Below, piece after piece: positions 8,701-15,364 of a stretch of 23,447 nt of DNA. The translations under genes were made by a program, and so were the position numbers. The notes under the pieces are model-generated. The model was not told the origin of the DNA and made no database searches. It was given only the letters and a program-made list of their open reading frames with translations. The stretch lies in IMG/VR virus record IMGVR_UViG_3300027754_000451, positions 1 through 23,447 of that record. One strand, given 5' to 3'. This DNA comes from a virus. Each line of letters begins with the position of its first letter. The stretch's first letter is position 1.

Positions 8701-9882
8701 AACTTGTCTGTTGCAGATACAGCAAATGTAGGTGTTTTACGCACAAATTATTTATTATACGCAAATGGTCAACCATGGGACTTACAAGAAGCCGCCGGAT
8801 CTAATACTCAGATTCAATACAATGATGGCAATACTAACTTTGGCGCAAGTGCTAACTTTACTTTTAACCCAGCTACAAATTTATTAAATGTAATTGGTAA
8901 TGCCAACGTAACTAATTTTAATGCTTCCGGTACTATTAATGCTATCGGTAATATATCAGCAGGTAATGCTAATTTAGGTAACTTAACTACAAGTAATTAT
9001 TTTCATGGTATATTTGACAACACCAGTTCAAGTCAACCAAACATTACTAGTGTAGGTAATTTAACTAATCTAACTATAGGCAATGCTACATCTAACGTAG
9101 TTATAGTTAACGGTAATATTACCGCTACTGGAAATATTAATGCCAATAACATGAATGGTAATTTTACTGGAACGTTTACTGGTAACGTTATTGGTAATAT
9201 TACAGGTATTGGTTCTAACACACAAGTGTTATTCAATTATGACGGGGATGTTAACGGTAGTAATGCCTTTGTATTTGACTATGCGGCAAATATATTAATA
9301 CTAACAGGTACAGGAAACATTACCGGTAATCTTAATGTTTCTAGTAATGTTACTGCCGCTAACGGCGTATTTGGTAATATATCTACTACCGGGGTGGCCG
9401 GCGACATTACTGGGGCTAATTTAATATCTACGGTAACACTTACTGCATCCGGTAACATTACGTCGGCTAATGCTAATTTGGGCAATACCGCAATTGCTAA
9501 TAATGTTATAGCAAATACATTCCAAATGGGTGTCGGGGTTAATGAATTCTACCATTCAACGGTCTATTTTGCTACTACAATAGCTACTACACCTAATCAA
9601 GTTTTGTGGTCTACCTCAATAGCTAATTTATCAGCAATAGATTTTACCATTATTTCAACAGATGAAACAAGTAATACAAGACAAACAGCAAAAATAGCTG
9701 CCGCAGTTTTAGGAACTGAGGTGGTATTTAATGAGTATTCTGGACTCTACATCAATGGGGGTGTGGGGAGTTTTTCAGTAAATTACCAGGCGGGATCGCC
9801 TGATACAGTTAAATTAGTAGTGACTCCGGACTCTAGTAATTTGACCAAATATAATATGATGATAATTCAATATGCGAAATGA
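5767..9882 (+). CDS. Asn-rich repeat tail-fibre/appendage protein with unique N-terminal domain
   Basis: The 1371-residue protein starts at an ATG that shares one base with the gene 1 stop (TAATG). A GGAG at 5753-5756 gives a plausible ribosome site. Residues 1 to about 190 are non-repetitive, fairly charged and aromatic (MAATFNESQKIDYLWKKVGYG; later DDTWFFDYQSGVLNF). They look like a virion-anchoring or structural domain unlike the heads of the following genes. The rest is Asn/Gly/Thr repeat: five LYANGxPWDLQEAAG cassettes (near nt 6835, 8077, 8293, 8509 and 8773), a 12-residue triplet repeat, 22/44-residue repeats and an RWKDLFLSG motif. Residues about 1261-1371 form a non-repetitive C-terminal domain (FYHSTVYFATT ... 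VTPDSSNLTKYNMMIIQYAK). Its close, VTPxSSNxT, resembles that of gene 3. I infer a late virion fibre. The exact receptor or virion position is unknown. Confidence 0.9.
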   Translation: MAATFNESQKIDYLWKKVGYGVTKTAEETTKQAFNESIPSPLLYRGDLIWMESNQIPSTSPAATSSIVQVYQDGVGSFSPSVECTEDLTSPDNQTWKTNLTNWVPTQFGSSYLVQVYVANTGVTNPQTSGTKLFQAGSGTDDTWFFDYQSGVLNFNGTNIPAQITGGVTGKSIYIVGYRYVGLIGVTNQPSGNISGNTNIGNLNFTNTTISTITTNSNIYLTPNGTGNLHVTTSLTASGNIVANTGAFYIGDGGFLGNLNTSGVSNGNSNVSIPSSNGNVNISAVGNTTLVVAGNGVNVFGYLTVTGTLIAGNINSNVSSNTVTANSANISGNLYVADTATIGNVRTDHILYANGQPWDLQEAAGANTQIQYNDGNTNFGASANFTFDQTTNLLTVIGNINTTNANLGNLVTANYVNVSSILNGNVGNFSGNLTSLNANLGNLVIANFYKGAFDNTSSNQSNITTVGNLTFLNVDGVANLANALNVQGVANLANTLSVQGVANLANVLNVNGNINANSNIIANANITGANLNTLGLANIGNLEISGKVTGNLIPTIDADGLGNGYNLGTATYRWKDLFLSGNSVYLGEQSITSNASGITLANTTFVTDLQVSNNATINLALTGNTANFSGNVIMPNATVNLELTGNTANFSGNIVALNTNAGNLLLANVANFAVNLVTNNATVNLELTGNTANFSGNVVALNTNAGNLLLANVANISGNLITNNSTINLQLQANTANFSGNVQMDKWLTVADTANVGNLRTDHILYANGVPWDLQEAAGANTEIQYNDGVGNFGASANFTFNYATNLLTVTGNANIASNLYVADTALIGNVRTDHILYANGQPWDLQEAAGSNTQIQFNDGNTNFGASANFTFNQATNLLDVVGNANIASNLYVADTALLGNMRTDHLLYANGSPWDLQEAAGLVTYIQYNADNGDFGASANFTYNDTTQLFTIAGNISASNASLGNLASANYINVLANLSVADTANVGVLRTNYLLYANGQPWDLQEAAGSNTQIQYNDGNTNFGASANFTFNPATNLLNVIGNANVTNFNASGTINAIGNISAGNANLGNLTTSNYFHGIFDNTSSSQPNITSVGNLTNLTIGNATSNVVIVNGNITATGNINANNMNGNFTGTFTGNVIGNITGIGSNTQVLFNYDGDVNGSNAFVFDYAANILILTGTGNITGNLNVSSNVTAANGVFGNISTTGVAGDITGANLISTVTLTASGNITSANANLGNTAIANNVIANTFQMGVGVNEFYHSTVYFATTIATTPNQVLWSTSIANLSAIDFTIISTDETSNTRQTAKIAAAVLGTEVVFNEYSGLYINGGVGSFSVNYQAGSPDTVKLVVTPDSSNLTKYNMMIIQYAK
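7195..7302 (+). repeat. 36-nt (12-residue) triplet repeat in gene 2
   Basis: Three units start at 7195, 7231 and 7267 and encode VANLANALNVQG, VANLANTLSVQG and VANLANVLNVNG. Gene 3 contains a single copy of the same unit (VANLANVLNVTG, near 10375) in the same surrounding context. Gene 2 therefore appears to have expanded it, or gene 3 to have lost copies. Confidence 0.9.
7603..7990 (+). repeat. 66/132-nt repeats in gene 2
   Basis: A (T/V/I)NLxLTGNTANFSGN motif recurs with phase marks at 7615, 7681, 7813 and 7945, spaced 66, 132 and 132 bases. The two central 44-residue units also share VALNTNAGNLLLANVAN and are nearly identical in DNA across long stretches. This suggests they duplicated more recently than the 99-nt repeats of gene 1. 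Confidence 0.88.
8004..8905 (+). repeat. LYANG-PWDLQEAAG cassette array in gene 2
   Basis: Four consecutive cassettes read, in outline, VADTAxxGxxRTDHxLYANGxPWD, then LQEAAG, an IQ(Y/F)N segment, GASANFT and a TNLL-type strand. Their CCATGG (Pro-Trp) marks fall at 8077, 8293, 8509 and 8773, so the first three are exactly 216 bases apart and the last is 264 bases further. Another copy lies at about 6766-6963. Single copies occur at the start of gene 1 and twice in gene 3 (near 10045 and 11080). Confidence 0.9.
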
Positions 9883-9899
9883 TCATTATTTAGAGATAG

Positions 9900-9907
9900 C
9901 ATAAATA
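9900..9907 (+). promoter_or_regulatory. T4-type late promoter motif (CATAAATA) before gene 3
   Basis: CATAAATA matches the T4 late promoter -10 element TATAAATA at seven of eight positions. It sits in one of only two gaps longer than 20 bases. In T4-like phages this element alone, read by the gp55-type sigma factor, defines late promoters, so no -35 box is expected. The inferred start would fall just before the AAAGGA ribosome site. The motif is short in AT-rich DNA, and its position is the main support. Confidence 0.55.
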
Positions 9908-9915
9908 CACTTATA

Positions 9916-9921
9916 AAAGGA
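9916..9921 (+). promoter_or_regulatory. Ribosome binding site of gene 3 (AAAGGA)
   Basis: AAAGGA lies seven bases before the ATG at 9929. Together with the intergenic position and the following MAIKAFNSIGGFSVG head, which matches gene 4's start, it fixes the start codon of gene 3. Confidence 0.75.
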
Positions 9922-9928
9922 AATTACC

Positions 9929-12900
9929 ATGGCAATCAAAGCATTTAACTCAATCGGCGGCTTCTCAGTAGGAGAAACTCCCGCTAATATTATACTAGCA
10001 AACGGTGAAATTACCACAAGTAATGCAAACTTATCAGCTAATTTGTATGTTGTTGACACCGCAAATGTCGGAAATTTACGTACAGACCATTTGTTATATG
10101 CTAATGGTGTTCCTTGGGATACAGCTAATCCAGCTGGAGCTAATACTCAGGTTCAATTTAATGATGGTAACGGTGATTTTGGAGCAAGTGCAAACTTTAC
10201 CTTTAACACTAGCACTAATTTATTAACTATTACTGGTAATATTAATTCGACTAATGCTAATTTAGGTAATTTAGTAACTGCTAATTTCTTTCATGGTGTA
10301 TTTGATTCTACTAGTTCTAACCAAGCAAATATTACGACAGTTGGTAATCTAACTTTATTAAATGTTGATGGTGTTGCTAATCTAGCTAACGTATTAAATG
10401 TCACTGGTAATATTAATGCAAATGCTAACATTACTGCAAATGCTAATATTACAGGTGCTAACTTAAAAACGCTTGGTTTAGCTAATATTGGTAACTTAGA
10501 AATTTCTGGTACAACAACTGGAAACTTAATTCCTTCAGCTAACGTAACATATAATTTAGGTAATGCTACAAATCGTTGGAAAGATTTATTTCTAAGTGGT
10601 AGTAGTATTCTTATTGGTGATCAGAATATATCAGCAAATGCTACTGGTATAGCACTTTCAAACACAACATTCTTAACTGATGTTTTTGTAAGTGGTAACG
10701 CAAACGTTGGTCTTAATATACAAGGTAACACAGCTAACTTTATCGGCAATGTAATAGCTCCAAATGTTACAGTTAACTTAGAACTATCAGGTAATACAGC
10801 AAACTTTATAGGTAATGTAATTGCTAACAGCCTACGTTCTAACTCATTATCAAATACTAGAGTAACATTTGCCGGAACAAACGGTGTATTAACTGATTCT
10901 ACTAACTTGACATATGATAATCCAAATCAAGTATTAAATATTGGCGCAGGTGGAACACAACTTGGTGGTGATGCTGGTTATGGCTATATTCAAACAGTAA
11001 CAGGTAATTTCAGTGGTAATATTAATTCGTTAAATGCTAATTTAGGTAATCTAGCTACAGCAAACTTTGTAAATGTATCAAGCAATTTGTTTGTAACTAA
11101 TACCGCAAATGTTGGTAACTTACGCACAGATCATTTATTATACGCAAATGGTAGTCCATGGGACTTACAAGAAGCAGCCGGCTCAAATACTGAAATTCAG
11201 TATAACATAGGTGACAATTTTGCGGCAAGTGCTAATTTCACATATGATGATTCCGTACAATTATTTACAGTAACAGGTAATGCAAACGTTACTGGTAATA
11301 TGAGAGCCGCTTACTTCTTAGGTAACGGTAGTCAATTAACAGGTGTCGTTGCTACAGGAGCTGATAAACTTGCTAATGGTAACACAAGTGTAACTACAAC
11401 TACAAGTAGTGTATCGTTTAACATTGCTGATCCTGCTAATGGTAATATAGCAGTACCTAACGTAATTCTTGTTACCTCAAATCTAGTAACTATTAATGCA
11501 AATATTACTACTAGTGGTACAATAACTGCTAATAACTTTGCAGGTAACTTTGCAGGTAATATCTCTGGTAATATTACAATACCAGGAGCAAATACAGGTA
11601 TTGTATTCAATGATGCTACTTATGCTAATTCATCTGCTAACTTTACATTTGACAAAACAACTAACACTGCTAACTTATTAGGTAACTTGAATACTACCGG
11701 TAATGTAAAATTAGGCGTCCTTGCCCAAAATGAATTAAATTCGTCAGGCGGTCAATTAACAGTTACTGGCGGAGCTGGTAATACAGCAGGTCAATTAAGT
11801 TTATTTGCAGGTGTATCCGGTGATAGCGCAAAAATCTCACTTTTAGCATCATCTAATACTATATCTACAGAATCAGATTCAGTCGTATTCAATAACCGCG
11901 CAAACAATCAAGTATTAGTAACAATTAGTAATACAGCAGTATCTGCTACTAATTTCTCAACCGGCACTCTAGTTGCTAATGGTGGAATTGGAATTAATGG
12001 TAATATTTATGCAAATGGATTGATAAATGCTGTGGGAAATGTTACAGCATCAGCATTAATATCACCTACATTAACTTCTAACAGTACCACTTTAACATTA
12101 ACTGCCGCAGCTGGAAATAATGATGTTATACTAGTTCCAACTGGTACTGGTACTGTTAGTGTTTCTAGTAAGAAAATTACAAATCTTGCTACACCAACAC
12201 TAGATACTGATGCTACTACTAAAGCATATGTTGATAGTATTGCTCAAGGTCTAGATCCTAAGGCATCTGTTTCATATGCAACTACGACAAGTATCTATGG
12301 CGCTGGCTATACTTACAATAACGGAACAAGTGGAGTTGGAGCAACAATTACCAGTGACACTAATGTTGCATTAAGTATTGACGGATCAACTCCAACTGTT
12401 GGTATGCGTGTTTTAATTAAAAATGAAGTTGGTGCATTTGTTAATAACACAACTCAATCAGCCGCGTTCAATGGTATATATATTGTAACACAAGTTGGTT
12501 CAGGTGCGGCACCGTATATATTAACACGTTCTAGTGATTATGATCAACCAAGTGACGTATCAGGTGCATTTACCTTTGTTGAAGCAGGTACATATAATGC
12601 AGATACAGGATGGGTAAGCACAGCAGACGCCCCAATTACTATTGGTACAACATCAATAACTTGGGTACAATTCTCTGGTGCAGGTTCATACACCGCTAAC
12701 ACTAATGCTGGCTTAATATTAAACGGTACTGTATTCAGTGCTAAAGTTGACGGTAACGTTAATCCAACAACTGCGTTTGACGGTCAAGGTAACATTTATG
12801 TTCCGGCAGGTGCAGCGTTTACTACTCCAAATATTGGTGTGGCATCAGGTACATCAGTAGTAGTAACAGCAGGTGTTACTGCAAATACATTAACAGCTAA

Positions 12901-13753
12901 CTTAACATTAGATGTTACTGGTAATGCTAACGTTGGTAACTTGGGTACAGCTGGGCTTATCATTGCTACAGGTAATATTTCCGGTGGAAATATTACTACA
13001 GCAGGACAAGTTGTTGCAACTGGCAATGGTACATTTGGTAATATCAGTACTACTGGATCTGGTGGTAATATTTCTGGTGCCAATGTAATATCTGCAAACA
13101 CATTAACAGCAACAGCTAACGTTAACGCTAATAATTTTGTAGGAAATACAGCACAACTATCAACTGGAACTATAACAGCAAGTAAATCAGCAGTCAATGT
13201 AACTCAGACTTGGAACAACGTATCAGCTACATTCACTGGTATACTAGAAAATATAACTGATACAAATTCAGGTGCAAATTCATTGTTGATGGACTTGCAA
13301 GTTGGTGGTGTAAGTAAATTCAGTGTATCTAAGATAGGTAACGTAAGTGTTGGTAATCTTTCAACTAGTTCATTAAGTGCAAATTCATTTGATGTTACTA
13401 CATTAGATATTGGTAATACAGCAATTACAGCAAATACAGTAACTACTACTGCTACTACTGCTAATCAAACAATTGCAACATATCTGTTAACTGGTTCTGC
13501 TGTAACAGGTGTTGAATTCTTAGTTAAAGGTCATGATACACCGGGCGACAAATATAGTGTAGCAACTGTATTAGCTGTTACCGATGGAAATGTATCTGCT
13601 AACAATGTTGATTACACAATTTACGGTACAGTTCGTATTGGTTCTAGTACAGGTTCATTAGCTGTTAATATTGATTCAGGTAATATAGCACTACAAGTTA
13701 CACCAACAAGCAGTAACAGTACGACTTGGACTACACAGATTAGGACAATTTAA
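9929..13753 (+). CDS. Asn-rich modular tail-fibre/adhesin protein
   Basis: The protein has 1274 residues. The head MAIKAFNSIGGFSVGE is shared in pattern with genes 4-6 and may be a virion attachment peptide. The body carries two LYANG cassettes (near nt 10045 and 11080), a single VANLANVLNVTG unit, an LGNATNRWKDLFLSG motif and a GTLVANGGIGINGNIYANG motif typical of phage fibres. A DAT-TKAYVD ... GLDPKASV module starts at residue 761 and runs to about 930. It is roughly 80% identical to that of gene 5. A QTWNN ... LLMDLQVGGVSKFSV motif follows at about 1091-1145. The C-terminal domain (about 1171-1274) contains VEFLVKG and TIYG and ends LQVTPTSSNSTTW. A good ribosome site and a late-promoter-like motif precede it, so it probably begins a transcript covering genes 3-5. 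It is probably a late virion fibre. I see no catalytic motif and no S74-type self-cleaving chaperone. Confidence 0.92.
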   Translation: MAIKAFNSIGGFSVGETPANIILANGEITTSNANLSANLYVVDTANVGNLRTDHLLYANGVPWDTANPAGANTQVQFNDGNGDFGASANFTFNTSTNLLTITGNINSTNANLGNLVTANFFHGVFDSTSSNQANITTVGNLTLLNVDGVANLANVLNVTGNINANANITANANITGANLKTLGLANIGNLEISGTTTGNLIPSANVTYNLGNATNRWKDLFLSGSSILIGDQNISANATGIALSNTTFLTDVFVSGNANVGLNIQGNTANFIGNVIAPNVTVNLELSGNTANFIGNVIANSLRSNSLSNTRVTFAGTNGVLTDSTNLTYDNPNQVLNIGAGGTQLGGDAGYGYIQTVTGNFSGNINSLNANLGNLATANFVNVSSNLFVTNTANVGNLRTDHLLYANGSPWDLQEAAGSNTEIQYNIGDNFAASANFTYDDSVQLFTVTGNANVTGNMRAAYFLGNGSQLTGVVATGADKLANGNTSVTTTTSSVSFNIADPANGNIAVPNVILVTSNLVTINANITTSGTITANNFAGNFAGNISGNITIPGANTGIVFNDATYANSSANFTFDKTTNTANLLGNLNTTGNVKLGVLAQNELNSSGGQLTVTGGAGNTAGQLSLFAGVSGDSAKISLLASSNTISTESDSVVFNNRANNQVLVTISNTAVSATNFSTGTLVANGGIGINGNIYANGLINAVGNVTASALISPTLTSNSTTLTLTAAAGNNDVILVPTGTGTVSVSSKKITNLATPTLDTDATTKAYVDSIAQGLDPKASVSYATTTSIYGAGYTYNNGTSGVGATITSDTNVALSIDGSTPTVGMRVLIKNEVGAFVNNTTQSAAFNGIYIVTQVGSGAAPYILTRSSDYDQPSDVSGAFTFVEAGTYNADTGWVSTADAPITIGTTSITWVQFSGAGSYTANTNAGLILNGTVFSAKVDGNVNPTTAFDGQGNIYVPAGAAFTTPNIGVASGTSVVVTAGVTANTLTANLTLDVTGNANVGNLGTAGLIIATGNISGGNITTAGQVVATGNGTFGNISTTGSGGNISGANVISANTLTATANVNANNFVGNTAQLSTGTITASKSAVNVTQTWNNVSATFTGILENITDTNSGANSLLMDLQVGGVSKFSVSKIGNVSVGNLSTSSLSANSFDVTTLDIGNTAITANTVTTTATTANQTIATYLLTGSAVTGVEFLVKGHDTPGDKYSVATVLAVTDGNVSANNVDYTIYGTVRIGSSTGSLAVNIDSGNIALQVTPTSSNSTTWTTQIRTI

Positions 13754-13772
13754 GTATTGCTGAATACCATAT

Positions 13773-15353
13773 ATGGCAACAATTAAATGGTTTAATTCTA
13801 TAAACGGATTCTCGGTGGGCGACCAGCTCACCGAGGTTATAGATACCTCAGGTAACGTTTACACATCTAAGGTTACTTCATATATAGATGTTGATATTGT
13901 TTCTGATAATGGTAGTAAAGTTTGGACATTTGACAGTTACGGAAATATTGTATTTCCGGATACCACTACTCAAACTACAGCTTATCCAGGTACTGCCACA
14001 ACATTAAGCCTCACTGGTAATATATCAACTGGTAATGCTAATTTAGGTAATCTAACTACAAGTAATTATTTTCATGGTGTATTTGATAATACAAGTTCAA
14101 GCCAACCAAACATTACCAGTGTAGGTAATTTAAGTAATCTAACCGTAGGTAATGCTACATCTAATGTAATTATACTTGGTGGCAATATTACTGCTACGGG
14201 TACAGTATCTGCTAATAATTTTAGTGGTAACTTCAGCGGTAATATTAGTGTAGGTGGTTCCAATACGCAAGTGTTATTTAACGGTAATGGTACTATTCAA
14301 GGTAGTAATGCCTACGTATTTGATTATTCATCAAATGTATTAACACTAGCCGGTAATCTAATAGCAAATGTTGGTGTACTTTATGGTAATATCATAAATG
14401 GTAAAAATGCATTACAAGTAGGTAACACAAGTTTTACTTCTGTGCCAAACACAATAGCACAATTTACTGGTAATTTAAATAGTGCGGCACAAATAAACTT
14501 TCAAAATATCAATACCGGAGCAACATCTAGTACTGACATAGTATTGACTTCAGATAATGGTAATAGCGTAAACAACTATATCAATATGGGTATTACTGGT
14601 AGTGCATGGGACGGTACTCAAACAAATAGTTTAGGTAATGCACTAACACCCGATGACGGATATTTATATGTACGGGGTGGTAATTTAGTTATAGGAACTA
14701 GTAAAGTCCCCACGTCAGTGAAATTTGTAGTTGGAGGTTCAGGTAATGGTAACGTAGTAGCAACTATTAACAAAACCAACGTTGATGTAACGGGTGATTT
14801 AATTGCTAGTGGTAATGCTAACATTACCGGAAATATAACTTCAACTGCAGGGTTGTTAACACTAAGTACCGGCATACTAGCGGTTAGTGGTGGAGATGCT
14901 GGTATTTTTGCCGCATCAATCAATAACATTAATTTAGGGTTAGTAGCTAATATTGCAATGGGTAGTACTACAGGAAATGTGACTGCCCGAGGTAATTTGA
15001 TTGTCAATGATACGGCAACAATAACGAATTTAAAAGTTAGCGATGTTTATAGTAACAGAACCCCAATAGTTGTTACTACAAGCACCGTAATTGACAGCTT
15101 TCCGGTCATTAAGTACAGGTCAGCTAAATACACAATGAGAGTCAACAGTGATGACGGATACCAAGCTGTTGAAGTATTATTGATACATGATAATGCTAAT
15201 AGTTATGTCACCATATACGGTAGTTTATCTACAGTAGGGTTTGATATTATAGCATTATCAACGAATATACTTTCCGGAAATGTTAGAATGTTAGCCAGTA
15301 CTGGCTCAGCGAACACAACGGTTAATTTATTGGGCGTTTACGTAGCAGATTAA
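13773..15353 (+). CDS. Short Asn-rich tail-fibre/adhesin protein
   Basis: The 526-residue protein begins MATIKWFNSINGFSVGD, closely matching gene 3's head, which supports this ATG although no clear ribosome site precedes it. Residues 45-70 carry NIVFPDTTTQTTAYPG, a motif common in phage fibre proteins. Residues about 82-200 closely match a block near the end of gene 2 (NYFHGVFDNTSSSQPNITSVG ... NTQVLFN). Residues about 230-345 contain the NINTGATSSTDIV ... NYINMGITGSAW ... DDGYLYVRGGNLVIGT segment, another recurring phage-fibre unit. Residues about 427-526 form a compact C-terminal domain (SAKYTMRVNSDDGYQAVEVLLIHD ... VTIYGS) shared with gene 5. The start lies 19 bases after the gene 3 stop and the end 11 bases before gene 5. 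It reads as a short version of the same architecture, presumably a shorter fibre. Its function is inferred only from modules. Confidence 0.92.
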   Translation: MATIKWFNSINGFSVGDQLTEVIDTSGNVYTSKVTSYIDVDIVSDNGSKVWTFDSYGNIVFPDTTTQTTAYPGTATTLSLTGNISTGNANLGNLTTSNYFHGVFDNTSSSQPNITSVGNLSNLTVGNATSNVIILGGNITATGTVSANNFSGNFSGNISVGGSNTQVLFNGNGTIQGSNAYVFDYSSNVLTLAGNLIANVGVLYGNIINGKNALQVGNTSFTSVPNTIAQFTGNLNSAAQINFQNINTGATSSTDIVLTSDNGNSVNNYINMGITGSAWDGTQTNSLGNALTPDDGYLYVRGGNLVIGTSKVPTSVKFVVGGSGNGNVVATINKTNVDVTGDLIASGNANITGNITSTAGLLTLSTGILAVSGGDAGIFAASINNINLGLVANIAMGSTTGNVTARGNLIVNDTATITNLKVSDVYSNRTPIVVTTSTVIDSFPVIKYRSAKYTMRVNSDDGYQAVEVLLIHDNANSYVTIYGSLSTVGFDIIALSTNILSGNVRMLASTGSANTTVNLLGVYVAD

Positions 15354-15358
15354 AAGGA
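15354..15358 (+). promoter_or_regulatory. Ribosome binding site of gene 5 (AAGGA)
   Basis: AAGGA directly follows the gene 4 stop codon and lies six bases before the ATG at 15365. It fixes the start of gene 5 and indicates co-transcription with gene 4. Confidence 0.8.
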
Positions 15359-15364
15359 TTAAAA

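Noticed and set aside
9260-9882. Self-cleaving S74-type chaperone at fibre C-termini
   Set aside because: None of the complete C-termini shows the Ser-Asp catalytic pattern or the long helical chaperone region expected for that family.
8946-14361. Transposon or insertion sequence as the cause of shared blocks between genes
   Set aside because: There are no inverted repeats, target-site duplications or transposase. The shared blocks are in-frame coding cassettes.
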